64,000 nt of DNA from Synechococcus sp. UW105 (GCF_900473935.1 NZ_UCNN01000001.1:1-64000); one strand, 5' to 3'; positions 26,659-37,326 are shown, counted from the first letter of the stretch. Notes: generated by a model not told the origin, from the sequence alone. A program made the numbers and translations.

Positions 26659-27801
26659 GTGCTTGTGAACAGTTGCGCCCGAGTGGCTGGTGTCGTGGCC
26701 CTGGCAATGTCCCTGACGGCCTGTGCTTCGTCTGCACCAAGACGCCCACCGGTTGCGGTGCAGCAGGCGACTGTTCAGGAGGCGCAGTTCACCGATGATG
26801 TCGATACTGTCAGCACCTTGGAGGCCTTCGAGTTGGTCCAGCTGGCGGCTCAGGCTTCCGGTCGGGTGATGGAGCTGAAGATCAGCCAAGGTGATCAGGT
26901 CGAGCCCGGACAATTGCTGGTGGTGCTTGATCAGGCTCAGCAGAGGGCTGCTCTAGCGGAGCAGAGGGCTAAAGCGGAAACGGCAAAGACCGAGTGGGAG
27001 CGTGAAGAGTTTCTGGCCAGGGTGGGAGCATCCAGCCTGCGTCAGCGTGACTCCTATCGCACGCGATACTTCGCAGCGGCAGAGCAGGTCAAGTCATTGG
27101 AGGCCACGCTCAGCTATCGGAATCTGCGTTCGCCGACGGCCGGCACGGTGGCTGATGTGCAGGTGAAGGTGGGTGATCTGGTGCAACAGAACCAACCTTT
27201 CACCAGCGTGGTGCAGAACAACGCTCTGGAAGCACGCGTTGAAGTGCCAGCTGTCTTCGGAGACCGGCTTGCTCTTGGTCAACCCGTGATTCTCACTGCG
27301 CCCGGCAGCTCCAAGGTGCTGGCCACCGGTCAGGTTGATTCGATCGATCCACAGGTCAACCCTCAAACCCAGGGCCTGTTGGTGAAAGCTCTTTTTGCGA
27401 ATGTGGATGGGCGTTTACGCAGTGGCCAGCGCCTGCGCACGCGTGTGCAGTTGCAGTCGCTCAATCTGCCGTCCGTGCCGTTCGCGGCGGTGACCCAAAC
27501 CTCAGGCCAAAGCTTCGTGTTTCGCATCGGTCGTTTCGAGGAGCTTGAAGCCAACCCAGGCAAGGTCGATCTCAATCGCATCCGTCAGGGCATCAAATAC
27601 AACAAATTGCCTGCCAACACCCTCTTTGCGCTGCAAACACCGGTCACTGTTGGCGAATTGCAGAACAATCGTTACCCGATCACGAAGGGATTAAGGCTCA
27701 ATCAGAAGGTGATCACCACTAATCTCCTCAACCTCAAACACGGCATGCCGGTGCAGGTCAAAGCAGTGAGCGCGTCGGCTGGCTTCGCAGCTCGGAACTG
27801 A
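26659..27801 (+). CDS. RND efflux periplasmic adaptor lipoprotein (membrane fusion protein)
   Basis: 380 residues. A lipoprotein signal (VVALAMSLTACASS, cysteine near residue 22) is followed by a biotinyl-lipoyl half, a short coiled-coil hairpin (LAEQRAKAETAKTEWEREEFLAR), a second lipoyl half (RSPTAGTVADVQVKVGDLV) and beta-barrel domains. This is the AcrA/MexA layout. It would link the inner-membrane pump encoded 9 bases downstream to an outer-membrane TolC-type channel, which is not in the window. The start is a GTG at 26659 or 26665. Confidence 0.9.
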   Translation: MLVNSCARVAGVVALAMSLTACASSAPRRPPVAVQQATVQEAQFTDDVDTVSTLEAFELVQLAAQASGRVMELKISQGDQVEPGQLLVVLDQAQQRAALAEQRAKAETAKTEWEREEFLARVGASSLRQRDSYRTRYFAAAEQVKSLEATLSYRNLRSPTAGTVADVQVKVGDLVQQNQPFTSVVQNNALEARVEVPAVFGDRLALGQPVILTAPGSSKVLATGQVDSIDPQVNPQTQGLLVKALFANVDGRLRSGQRLRTRVQLQSLNLPSVPFAAVTQTSGQSFVFRIGRFEELEANPGKVDLNRIRQGIKYNKLPANTLFALQTPVTVGELQNNRYPITKGLRLNQKVITTNLLNLKHGMPVQVKAVSASAGFAARN

Positions 27802-27810
27802 CGCTGAGCC

Positions 27811-30800
27811 ATGTCTGCTTCCAATACCTTCATCACACGGCCGGTTCTCAGCACGGTTTGCAGTCTGCTGATTGTGATTGTTGGTTTGATCGCGATCCCG
27901 ATCCTCCCGATTGAGAACCTGCCGGATATTGCACCGCCAACAGTGAAGGTACAGGCCACCTATGTGGGTGCTGATGCTGTGTCGGTGGAGCAGGGCGTCA
28001 CCTCGGTGCTCGAGCAGCAGATCAATGGTGTGGAGGAGATGGATTTCATTACCTCCACCAGTTCCTCAGATGGGGTGAGTGCGATTTCGGTGTCTTTCAA
28101 CAGCGGCACCGACGGCAATATCAATCAGGTCAACGTTCAGAACCGTGTCTCCCTGGCTGAACCTCAGCTCCCGGAGGAGGTGCGCAAGGCCGGCGTCACG
28201 GTGAACAAGGCCTCTAACTCGATTCTTCTGGTTTACAACTTCGTCAATTCCGATCCAGCCCAAACGGAATACAGCGTTGAGACCATTAGCGGTTATCTCG
28301 ATAAGAGCCTCACAGACAACATCAAGCGGGTTCCTGGTGTTGGCGATGTCACCTATTTCGGCAACCGCAAAGTGGCGTTTCGTCTCTGGTTGGATCCTGA
28401 CAAGCTCACGTCTTACGGGCTCACATCCACCGATGTTGTCAATCAGCTCAAGAGCCAGAACCGGCTGGTCCCTGCCGGAAAGGTCGGCGGCGCACCAGCT
28501 CCTAAGGGGCAAGAATTCACCTTCACCGTTCAACTCCGAGGTCGTCTGACCACGGAACAGGAGTTCGAAAATCTGGTGCTCAAGAGCACCGATGCAGGAG
28601 GTCTGATCAGGCTGCGCGATGTGGGTCGCGTCAGTCTCGGTGGAGAGACTTACGGCATTGACGCCATGGATCTCAAGGGCTCACCGTCTGTTGGGGTTGC
28701 TGTTTATCAGCTCTCAGGCAGTAACGCCATTCAGGTGTCGAACGCGGTGAAGGATGTCATTGCTGAGTTTGAGCAAACTCTGCCGGTGGGTTTGGAATCT
28801 GAGGTGATTTACGACACCACCGACTTCATCAATCAGTCGATCAAGGGAGTCACCAATTCCCTGCGGGATGCTGTGATTCTGGTGGTGCTGATCCTGTTCC
28901 TGTTTCTTCAGAACTGGAAGGCCACTTTGGTGCCCGCTATCGCCATTCCTGTTGCCCTGATCGGTACCTTCGGTCTGGTGCTGGCCTTTGGCTTTTCTCT
29001 TAATCAGCTCACCCTTTTTGGTCTTGTTTTGGCCACCGGTCTTGTGGTGGATGATGCAATCACCGTGGTGGAAGACACATCGGCGAAGAAGGCGGAGGGC
29101 CTCACCGCCGTCCAAGCGGCGATGGCCACGATGGATGAACTGTTCAGTGCAGTCATCGCCACCTCTTTGGTGAAGATGGCCGTGTTTTTGCCGGTCCTGT
29201 TTTTCCCTGGAGCGACTGGAACGATCTACAAACAGTTCGCTGCAACCATCCTGTTTTCGATCGGTATTTCCACGTTCAATGCCCTCACCTTTTCCCCGAT
29301 GTTGGCGGCATTGCTGCTCTCCCGTGACACCAAGGAGCTGAGCAAAGAGCAGTACGCCACGGCTGGCATTTGTCTTGGTTTCGTCTATGGCCTGCTGAAC
29401 GCTGGCGATGGTGCGCCCTTGGTCCTGCTGCCTGTGGTGGTGGGAGCACTGCTTGGTTTTGTTGCCATGCAACTCACCGGTCGTCCCCTTCGGATGCCAG
29501 GTGCGGTTGGAGGTGCTGTGGTGGGCTTGGTGGTGCTTGGTGTGACCAATCTGATCCCGGTGCTTCTTTTCAGCGCCATCGGCGTTGGGGTGGGCTGGTT
29601 CATTCCCGTGATTTTCACCAACTTCAATCGCTGCTATGCGGCCTTTGAAGAGCGTTATTCGACCTTGCTTGATCAGGTGCTTAAGGCAAGGCCGCTGGTG
29701 ATGGCGGCCTTGGCGGCCGGCATCCTTCTCACTGGCTTCGCATTCACCCGTATCCCTGGCGGGTTTGTGCCGATAGAAGACCAGGGCTATGCGATTGGCT
29801 TTGTGCAGGCCCCAGAAGGGGCCTCCAATGAGACCACGTTGGACATCAACCGCAAGGTGGCAGCGGTGCTGCGCAGTGAGGAGGACATCAAGGCTGCAGC
29901 TCTCTTCAGTGGTGCCAGCTTCGATGGCAATGCTCCGAATAAAGGTCTGTTCTTTTTCGGCACCAAGCACTGGGATGAGCGCAAAGGCAGTGACCACAAC
30001 GTGGCGGCACTTGTTCAACGTCTGAACAAGAAGCTCTTCATGGCAGTGGATGGTGCACGGGTATTCGTGGTCGAGCCCCCGTCGATTCCTGGCTACGGAT
30101 CCGGTGGCGGTTTTGAGTTCCAACTTCTCGATCAGAGCAGCGGCTCCTATTCCTTGAATCAGTTCTTCGGCTCTGCCGAGCAGATCATTCAGGCGGGCAA
30201 TGCCAATTCAGTACTGAATCGCGTCTATTCGCTGTTTTCCCCTGAAGCTCCACAGATCGAAATCAAGGTGGACCGCCAACAGATGGCCAGCCTCGGTGTC
30301 GACTTTGGTTCGGCGATGCAGGCCTTCAGCGTCAATTTCGGTGGTGCCTATGTCAATGACACGTTTCAGGAAGGAAAGGTGAGACGGGTCTATGTCCAGG
30401 CGGACGACGTCAGCAGAGCCACTCCTGAGCAGTTGTCGTCGATCTATGTCAACAATCTCAAGGGTGACCAGATCCCTCTTTCGGAATTCTTCACGGTCAA
30501 GTCCACCACTGGCCCGAGTGTGATTCCCCATTTCAATCTTTATCGTTCAATCAAGGTCGAGGGCACTCCGGCAGAGGGCAAGAGCTCAGGTCAGGCGATT
30601 GGTGCGATGAAAACCATCTTTAGAGATGGGAACTTCCAGGGCTTGAGCTTTGACTGGACTGGAATCTCCCGCGAGGAGGTGAAAGCGGGGTCTCTTGCGG
30701 TGGTGATCTTTGCTCTCGGAATCTTGGCTGTGTTTCTAGTGCTTTCGGCCCAATACGAGAGCTACTCCGACCCGATCATCATTTTGCTCACCGTTCCCAC

Positions 30801-31221
30801 AGCCCTGCTTGGCGCTCTGGTGTTTCTTGGTGCTGCTGGACAGGTGCTCAATATTTATGCCCAGGTGGGTCTGGTGATGCTGATTGGTCTTGCGGGCGGC
30901 AACGCGATCCTGATCGTCGATCTCGCCAATCAGAAGATGGGTGAGGGGGCGTCAGCACTCGATGCCGCTCGGTTTGCGGCCCAGTCGCGACTGAGGCCGA
31001 TTCTGATGACGGCAATCTCCTCCCTCACAGGCTTCCTGCCGCTGATGCTTGCCAGTGGTGCGGGTGCCCAGAGTCAGTCCTCGCTTGGGCTTGTGGTCTT
31101 CGGTGGGCTGTTGGTCGCCACTTTTCTTTCCACCCTGGTCGTGCCTGTGTTCTACGTGGTGATGAAGTCACTGCTGGGTCAGGATCAAGGCCGCCCTCCC
31201 GTTGATCCCCAGGTGAGCTGA
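27811..31221 (+). CDS. RND-family efflux pump, HAE1 (AcrB-like) with a membrane insertion
   Basis: 1136 residues, a proton-driven trimeric exporter of the hydrophobe/amphiphile efflux family. TM1 (TVCSLLIVIVGLIAIPILP), the proton-relay helix with GLVVDDAITVVEDT, and the second-half counterpart GLAGGNAILIVDLANQKM are visible. Between about residues 505 and 610 there is an extra hydrophobic stretch with three or four helices (VLLPVVVGALLGFVAMQL, AVVGLVVLGVTNLIPVLLFSAIGVG) where AcrB has a cytoplasmic linker. The start codon ATG is nine bases past the adaptor stop. Substrates are unknown. Confidence 0.9.
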   Translation: MSASNTFITRPVLSTVCSLLIVIVGLIAIPILPIENLPDIAPPTVKVQATYVGADAVSVEQGVTSVLEQQINGVEEMDFITSTSSSDGVSAISVSFNSGTDGNINQVNVQNRVSLAEPQLPEEVRKAGVTVNKASNSILLVYNFVNSDPAQTEYSVETISGYLDKSLTDNIKRVPGVGDVTYFGNRKVAFRLWLDPDKLTSYGLTSTDVVNQLKSQNRLVPAGKVGGAPAPKGQEFTFTVQLRGRLTTEQEFENLVLKSTDAGGLIRLRDVGRVSLGGETYGIDAMDLKGSPSVGVAVYQLSGSNAIQVSNAVKDVIAEFEQTLPVGLESEVIYDTTDFINQSIKGVTNSLRDAVILVVLILFLFLQNWKATLVPAIAIPVALIGTFGLVLAFGFSLNQLTLFGLVLATGLVVDDAITVVEDTSAKKAEGLTAVQAAMATMDELFSAVIATSLVKMAVFLPVLFFPGATGTIYKQFAATILFSIGISTFNALTFSPMLAALLLSRDTKELSKEQYATAGICLGFVYGLLNAGDGAPLVLLPVVVGALLGFVAMQLTGRPLRMPGAVGGAVVGLVVLGVTNLIPVLLFSAIGVGVGWFIPVIFTNFNRCYAAFEERYSTLLDQVLKARPLVMAALAAGILLTGFAFTRIPGGFVPIEDQGYAIGFVQAPEGASNETTLDINRKVAAVLRSEEDIKAAALFSGASFDGNAPNKGLFFFGTKHWDERKGSDHNVAALVQRLNKKLFMAVDGARVFVVEPPSIPGYGSGGGFEFQLLDQSSGSYSLNQFFGSAEQIIQAGNANSVLNRVYSLFSPEAPQIEIKVDRQQMASLGVDFGSAMQAFSVNFGGAYVNDTFQEGKVRRVYVQADDVSRATPEQLSSIYVNNLKGDQIPLSEFFTVKSTTGPSVIPHFNLYRSIKVEGTPAEGKSSGQAIGAMKTIFRDGNFQGLSFDWTGISREEVKAGSLAVVIFALGILAVFLVLSAQYESYSDPIIILLTVPTALLGALVFLGAAGQVLNIYAQVGLVMLIGLAGGNAILIVDLANQKMGEGASALDAARFAAQSRLRPILMTAISSLTGFLPLMLASGAGAQSQSSLGLVVFGGLLVATFLSTLVVPVFYVVMKSLLGQDQGRPPVDPQVS

Positions 31222-31538
31222 TGCTGCCTCCCTCCGAGATGCCGCCACGGCCTGAGTACGCCGCCCACAAGCGTTTCAGTGGATCGAGAGTTCTGGTGGC
31301 GATCGCCATCGGCGCAGTTGTTGGTGTGGCGCTCTCCTACTTCCTCAAGGTGTTGATTGAGAACACCCCAGCCGACCTCGACATCCGTCGGATGCGGCTC
31401 TTCTTTCTGATGGTGATCACCTCCTGCAGCCTGGCTGGATTTGCAATCGAATCAACCCGTCAGCTGCAGGAGCAGGCCACCGATCCCGTTTACCGCCGTC
31501 CCAATTCTCGTCTGAGCCGGCGTTCGCCCAAATCTTGA
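31221..31538 (+). CDS. Small two-helix membrane protein in the RND operon
   Basis: 105 residues with two hydrophobic segments (VLVAIAIGAVVGVALSYFLKVLI and LFFLMVITSCSLAGFAI) and a basic C-terminal tail. The ATG shares its first base with the last base of the pump's stop codon, a tight coupling typical of an accessory subunit. I recognise no family. The inference that it assists the RND pump rests only on this overlap. Confidence 0.65.
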   Translation: MLPPSEMPPRPEYAAHKRFSGSRVLVAIAIGAVVGVALSYFLKVLIENTPADLDIRRMRLFFLMVITSCSLAGFAIESTRQLQEQATDPVYRRPNSRLSRRSPKS

Positions 31539-31545
31539 AGTCAGC

Positions 31546-31566
31546 AAAAAGCCCCCATTGGGGGCT
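31546..31566 (-). terminator. Terminator of pgm (minus strand)
   Basis: Read on the minus strand, AGCCCCC pairs with GGGGGCT around an AAT loop and is followed by TTTT. It lies between the converging RND accessory gene and pgm. Confidence 0.85.
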
Positions 31567-31599
31567 GCTGCTCTGTGGATCAAGTGGATGGAGCCTCGA

Positions 31600-33279
<1,680 letters not shown>

Positions 33280-33386
33280 TCAAGCAGATAAACACGGGGA
33301 ACCGCCTCTGCCGTGTGGTCATGACCACTTCTCTGAGCTCATGCTCAGTGTTCGCGATTGCTGGGCTTGATTCCCTGAGAAGAGCG

Positions 33387-33782
33387 TCAGGTTTGGTTGG
33401 GATTGAAGCCTCCGATCGGAGGGGTTGCTGGTTTGACGGGTTTGACCGGATTGCCGCAGACCACGGTCAGCCTGCGAGCGGGCCTGTCAATGCTGTCGCG
33501 CCTTTGAAAGCTGTTGCTGGAAACCACTTTCGCGACTTGGAGTAACTCCCACAGTGTGTCCTTGCAAGAGGCTGGCAGCCGCGGGTGGTCCATCAGCGGA
33601 TCCGTGAGTGTTCGGGTGCGTTCGCAGGCCTCGCTCTGGTTCTCCCTCGAACAGCTGTATGCCAGCAGCTGGATCTCCCGCAGCTCTTCGCGGGTGGGTA
33701 GCGGCATTGAGACGGGCTTGGCTTGCAGTCCGCATGGCCAGGCCAGACTCAAGCCGATCAGAAGCTGCAGTGGGCGTCTCAT
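33387..33782 (-). CDS. Unknown secreted protein with three cysteines
   Basis: 131 residues with a signal peptide (MRRPLQLLIGLSLAWPCGLQA) and a mature part holding CSRENQSEACERT, then CKDTLWELLQVAKVVSS, then VVCGNPVKP. The cysteines could pair in the periplasm. The C-terminus is Pro/Asn-rich. I do not recognise a family. The gene is isolated, with about 125 bases to pgm and about 350 bases to the next gene. Confidence 0.65.
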   Translation of the reverse strand: MRRPLQLLIGLSLAWPCGLQAKPVSMPLPTREELREIQLLAYSCSRENQSEACERTRTLTDPLMDHPRLPASCKDTLWELLQVAKVVSSNSFQRRDSIDRPARRLTVVCGNPVKPVKPATPPIGGFNPNQT

Positions 33783-34128
33783 CTGGATCCTGTTCCTTTC
33801 GCCATTTTGGGGGCTGAATCGGCGTACAGCCGATCAGCATGGCCAGCTGAGACGAGGATGCAACCGCTCCTTGCATGCCTCCTCCCATCGGTTGGCGCAT
33901 CCAGTGTTGTTGGCGTCTTTCCCCTCGCCAGCTGAATGTATCGATCTTGCGTGTTCAGTTGGATCACATTCCGATAGAACCTTTGTTGCTTGAAGGCAAA
34001 GATCGCGGGGCTTGGTGGGTGGGCTGGACGCAACATTGGCGGTTCAGGCTGATTCGGTCGGAGAGAGTGTCTGGGTTGTGCTTGGTAAGCATGTTGTTCG
34101 TTGCTTCGTTCAGTGATGAGATGGTTTG
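33783..34128. other. 346 bases without a supported gene
   Basis: I see no convincing gene, RNA or repeat. A plus-strand open frame (33875-34129) spans much of it but has no clear ribosome binding site and an improbable composition. The region marks the change from G/C-rich genes to the A/T-richer segment that extends to about 39.3 kb. Confidence 0.4.
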
Positions 34129-34494
34129 ATGTGGCGGGAGAGGTTTGTTCGGCATGCTCAATTCCACGTGGCACTATTCATCCACGTCAGGTGGCTTCCC
34201 TCTCGAGATGGGCCAGGCCCGAGTGGCTTTTTGCTGTGGGGTTTCACAGCTTTAGGATTCTTTTCCGGACCTCTTGCGCCGATGCCTCCGATTGAAATTG
34301 AGAGGCCCATACCACCTTCTCAGGAGGGTCTCCGTCTCGATCAGTTTGAGATTGAGATTGATCAAAACAGCTTGGATTGTTCGGCAGGAGAATTGGCCTC
34401 TGGGATTAGGGCTCCGTTTCTCTATCGCCCCGAATCTGAGGCTTATCAGGGTGAGCTGCAGCTTCATGCTGCGCGCTGCAACATACGTTTTTAG
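34129..34494 (+). CDS. Unknown exported or anchored protein
   Basis: 121 residues from the ATG at 34129. A hydrophobic segment (GFLLWGFTALGFFSGPLAPM) lies at residues about 32-52, followed by a polar beta-like region (LDQFEIEIDQNSLDCSAGEL, then LYRPESEAYQGELQLHAARCN) with two cysteines. Because the hydrophobic stretch is internal, the real start may be later, near the TTG at 34225, making it a signal peptide. I recognise no family. Codon use is less G/C-rich than in the flanking housekeeping genes. Confidence 0.45.
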   Translation: MWRERFVRHAQFHVALFIHVRWLPSRDGPGPSGFLLWGFTALGFFSGPLAPMPPIEIERPIPPSQEGLRLDQFEIEIDQNSLDCSAGELASGIRAPFLYRPESEAYQGELQLHAARCNIRF

Positions 34495-34609
34495 GCGCGT
34501 TTGGTGGTCTTCCCGCACTGTTCCCCTTGCCCGGCTCAGCTGCGCTCTTCAGCTTTTCTCCCTGAGGTTTGGCTCCGAGTTGGCTGCCCTCTCTTTGAAC
34601 GATTGAGGT

Positions 34610-35113
34610 GTGGTGATTACGCTAAGGCAAGGCCCGATGGCGTTAGTTGTTGCTTTGAGTATGGCTAGAACTTTACGGCGAGTCTTCTTAAAATATATAC
34701 TTCCAATCACATTGGGTGGTGCTCTTTACGCCTCTTGTCGCACTCCTGTGCTTCTGTATGAAAGGCTTGCGCTCGTCTTGTTTGGTGTGCGCTGGCTTGG
34801 TGTTAAAGCCACATTGAATTCGGCTTGTTTGAGTCTGATTGGTGAAGGCCAGGTCTATGCGCTAATCGTTTACTCTCTGCCCAATGCTTTGTGGCATTTG
34901 TCCTTATGTTATTTCCTTGAGCAGGGACTGCGATCTTTTTTTGGCCGAGCTTCTTTGGCTTGGAGATTTCGTTTGGTTTGGTTTGTTTTGTTGGCTCAGA
35001 TGCCTGATCTCTTGCAGTGGGCTGGTTATTTGAGTGGTGTTGCCGATCCTGCGGATGTGCTTCTCGCTGTCGTCGCTTCTGTCATTGTTTGTGCTACCAC
35101 GAAGACTGCTTGA
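34610..35113 (+). CDS. Unknown membrane protein, 167 residues
   Basis: A hydrophobic protein with about four predicted helices (ITLGGALYASCRTPVLLYERL, VYALIVYSLPNALWHLSL, RLVWFVLLAQMPDLLQWAG, DVLLAVVASVIVCATT). The pattern NALWHLSLCYFLE near the middle resembles the helix-with-histidine seen in small integral membrane families, but I cannot name one. Starts are a GTG at 34610 or ATG at 34637. The DNA is clearly A/T-richer than the window average, suggesting a different origin or weak selection. Confidence 0.5.
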   Translation: MVITLRQGPMALVVALSMARTLRRVFLKYILPITLGGALYASCRTPVLLYERLALVLFGVRWLGVKATLNSACLSLIGEGQVYALIVYSLPNALWHLSLCYFLEQGLRSFFGRASLAWRFRLVWFVLLAQMPDLLQWAGYLSGVADPADVLLAVVASVIVCATTKTA

Positions 35114-35160
35114 CTTGGTTTTATCGATGCTGTAAATTGTCGCACTGGTCAATTCTTCTC

Positions 35161-35589
35161 ATGCGCAAACTGCGTCAATCTGCAGCCTTTTTTGCTGGCT
35201 TGGGCATTTTTTCTTTGTTGGCTGCTGGTTCTGTTGAGGATGAGGTTGATTATTCTGGGCTTGATTATTCAAGCCCCGCCTATAGGGTGAATTATAAGGA
35301 TTTGGCTGATGAATTTGATGAGAATTCAATTGCCGCTGAAAGTAAATACGATGGACAGTTGATCTATGTGAGCGGTCCGGTGGGGTCGGTGGATAAAGAT
35401 ATCCTTGATAATCCTTATGTTTCGATCACTGGTCAGTACGATTTTGCTTCTGTTCAATGCTTCCTGACGCCAGGAGAGGTGGAGGGTGCTTCTTCTCTCA
35501 GGAAGGGCCAAAGGGTTGTTGTGGCTGGTGTCGTTGGCGGTACAACTTTAGGGGTCACCCTTGATGGATGCAGGGTTGTGAGTGACTAG
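35161..35589 (+). CDS. Periplasmic OB-fold protein (tRNA_anti-like family)
   Basis: 142 residues from an ATG at 35161. A signal peptide (MRKLRQSAAFFAGLGIFSLLAAG) precedes the domain with DLADEFDENSIAAESKYDGQ, then LIYVSGPVGSVDKDI, PYVSITG, VQCFL, LRKGQRVVVAGVVGGTTLGV and LDGCRVV. The AESKYDGQLIYVSG and LRKGQRVVVAGVV motifs fit the tRNA_anti-like OB-fold family, found in many secreted bacterial proteins, for which no activity is established. The two cysteines of that family are present and could pair. Confidence 0.75.
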   Translation: MRKLRQSAAFFAGLGIFSLLAAGSVEDEVDYSGLDYSSPAYRVNYKDLADEFDENSIAAESKYDGQLIYVSGPVGSVDKDILDNPYVSITGQYDFASVQCFLTPGEVEGASSLRKGQRVVVAGVVGGTTLGVTLDGCRVVSD

Positions 35590-35622
35590 AACCTTGGCTT
35601 TAGTGAAGGTATTTCCATCAAT

Positions 35623-36267
35623 TCACCCTTTGGTATTGATGATAATCTCAACCCGGCGATTGCGTTGGCGACCTGATGGGTCATCTTCGCCATTTTCTGT
35701 TTCGTTGGGCACTGCTGGTTTCGTTTCACCGAAACCTTTGATGACGAATTGAAATGCTGTGAGCTCCCCACGATTGATCAACCAATCACGAACGGACCTT
35801 GCGCGTTTTTCTGAAAGATTTTGATTGTAAGAGTCTGATCCTTTTGAGTCAGTGTGTCCTTCAATCCGAATCTCACCGCGCCCAGAATTGCTGATCCGTT
35901 GTGCGACGCTTTTTAGGGATGTCAAAGCGGAAGATTTTAGCTTAGCTTGATCAAAGTCGAAGAGAATGTCAGCCGCCAATTCGATTACGATCTCATTCTC
36001 TGATTCGGTGATTGTGTTCAGATTGATGACAGGATAATCTATATCCTGAATCACAAACTCAAGGTTTTGTATGGATGCTTTTCTCTCTTTATTGGAAATA
36101 TCGGGCTTCGTATCTTGAGCTCTTGTTGCTTCAGCTTCACTGGCTGTTCCTGAAGTTGGATTGCCCCGCGCAGCACTGGCTGATCCAAACAGATGTAGAT
36201 GGAACAGCAGAATAAGGAAGAGCAAGTTTCGAGGCATTTGTTGGCTATGAAGGTAGTGCTTTGGCAT
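35623..36267 (-). CDS. OmpA-family peptidoglycan-binding protein
   Basis: 214 residues from the ATG at 36267 (an ATG at 36237 is also possible). A signal peptide (NLLFLILLFHLHLFGSASA) is followed by about 60 polar residues and a C-terminal OmpA domain: ILFDFDQAKLKSSALTSLKSVA, IRIEGHTDSKGSDSYNQNLSEKRA, FVIKGFGETKPAVPN and NRRVEIII. The Asp and Arg that bind diaminopimelate are in place. There is no beta barrel, so it is a periplasmic or cell-wall-associated protein. It begins five bases after the stop of the lipoprotein gene, so the two form an operon. Confidence 0.85.
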   Translation of the reverse strand: MPKHYLHSQQMPRNLLFLILLFHLHLFGSASAARGNPTSGTASEAEATRAQDTKPDISNKERKASIQNLEFVIQDIDYPVINLNTITESENEIVIELAADILFDFDQAKLKSSALTSLKSVAQRISNSGRGEIRIEGHTDSKGSDSYNQNLSEKRARSVRDWLINRGELTAFQFVIKGFGETKPAVPNETENGEDDPSGRQRNRRVEIIINTKG

Positions 36268-36271
36268 GTCC

Positions 36272-36886
36272 TTATTCCGTAATGCGAATGTCTTCGATTG
36301 GTGCAACGCCAGGCAAATAGATCGATACGGTCTTGACATCTGCAGGCGGTGCTGGGAATTTTGCCCAGACATTGATGCTTGAGTTTGGAGATAGAATGAT
36401 TGGCATTTTGAATCTGCTGGCTACAGGCTTTTTGTTGGCTCTAACGACTAAGTGCTTCTTCTGATTGATGCTGTCGATAATATAAGTGCCGTTGCCGTGT
36501 GCGCCTGCAGCCAACTGGTAGGCGCAATACCATGCGTAGCACTTCACCAGTGTCTTATCTTCTGCGGATGTATTGGTCATCTTCCAGTAAACATTCAACG
36601 TGTTCCCACTTGATCGCTTCACGTTTAGAAGAGAAACAACAACTCCTTCAATTTCATAGGGTTCAATGGCCAAAGATTTCTCTGTTTGATTCTGGGGCTT
36701 TGTTTCATTGTCTTCTTCTCCAATGGTCTCCTGAGGTGTTGCGCTTGCCTGCGCCTCTCTTCCCTCTGCGACTGGATCAGCGGGTGCTTGAGTGGTTCCC
36801 GTGTTGTTATTGCAGCTTGCAAGCCCGATTGCAGCTGTTGAGAAGACCACAATGGCAAGGAGGTAAGTTTTCCAGTTTCTCATCAT
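36272..36886 (-). CDS. Unknown lipoprotein, partner of the OmpA-family protein
   Basis: 204 residues. The lipobox LASC at about residues 22-25 follows a hydrophobic stretch, so the protein is predicted to be lipidated. An acidic Gln/Glu-rich linker precedes a beta-rich domain (EPYEIEGVVVSLLNVKRSSGNTLNVYWKMTN) resembling periplasmic immunoglobulin-like folds such as DUF4352. Two cysteines in CYAWYC may form a disulfide. Its stop is five bases from the OmpA gene start; a shared cell-envelope role is inferred. Confidence 0.75.
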   Translation of the reverse strand: MMRNWKTYLLAIVVFSTAAIGLASCNNNTGTTQAPADPVAEGREAQASATPQETIGEEDNETKPQNQTEKSLAIEPYEIEGVVVSLLNVKRSSGNTLNVYWKMTNTSAEDKTLVKCYAWYCAYQLAAGAHGNGTYIIDSINQKKHLVVRANKKPVASRFKMPIILSPNSSINVWAKFPAPPADVKTVSIYLPGVAPIEDIRITE

Positions 36887-37291
36887 TATTCTGTTTTGAT
36901 GATGTTGGCGGTTGATTCCTGATTCTTGTTAGCAGGCTGCAGCGGCCTCTTCAAGGCTGTTTCACATTTTAATATTTACTGATAGCTTCTTGCGCTACGT
37001 CTTCGTTTAGAGCTTTCTCAATTTGTGATTGGCTTCGCAGAAGGAGCAGAAAGGTCATACGAGTATGACTGCGCATGGTTAAACTGTAATGCGAATAGGA
37101 TTGTCAAGAAGATTCGTTTCATTCTTTCCAGAGGTTTCAGTGAATCTACAGACGCCAAATGCATCAACAGGATTGGTGGCAATCATCCCTTTTGACAACA
37201 TTAGTCATGGCAACTGTGTCTATAAATTTAATTTAGATTATTTTATCCATTCTGACTTCTGTTTGATCGCTTCTGATGTGATTTCGTAAGT
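36887..37291. other. 405 bases without a supported gene
   Basis: A/T-rich sequence upstream of the lipoprotein gene, containing a plus-strand open frame of 66 codons at 37089 that I do not believe because it lacks a ribosome site and any recognisable motif. The promoter of the lipoprotein-OmpA operon must lie here. Confidence 0.4.
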
Positions 37292-37326
37292 CAAAATAAA
37301 AGCCCCTTGCCTGAGCAGGAGCTTTT
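37292..37326 (-). terminator. Terminator of the first Nif11-type precursor gene
   Basis: Read on the minus strand, AAAAGCTCCTGC pairs imperfectly with GCAAGGGGCTTTT around TCAG and is followed by ATTTT. It sits about 35 bases past the stop codon of the precursor gene at 37359. Confidence 0.7.

Noticed and set aside
28714-30123. A 469-codon minus-strand open frame inside the RND pump gene
   Set aside because: It lies wholly antisense to an unmistakable pump gene, and its product is rich in His, Gln, Arg and Lys, as is typical of a frame opposite to G/C-rich codons.
33875-34129. An 84-codon plus-strand frame whose stop overlaps the start at 34129
   Set aside because: The overlap is suggestive, but composition is rich in Trp and Arg, there is no ribosome site, and nothing in it is recognisable.
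37089-37289. A 66-codon plus-strand frame upstream of the lipoprotein gene
   Set aside because: No ribosome site or motif, and A/T-rich sequence is expected to hold such frames by chance.
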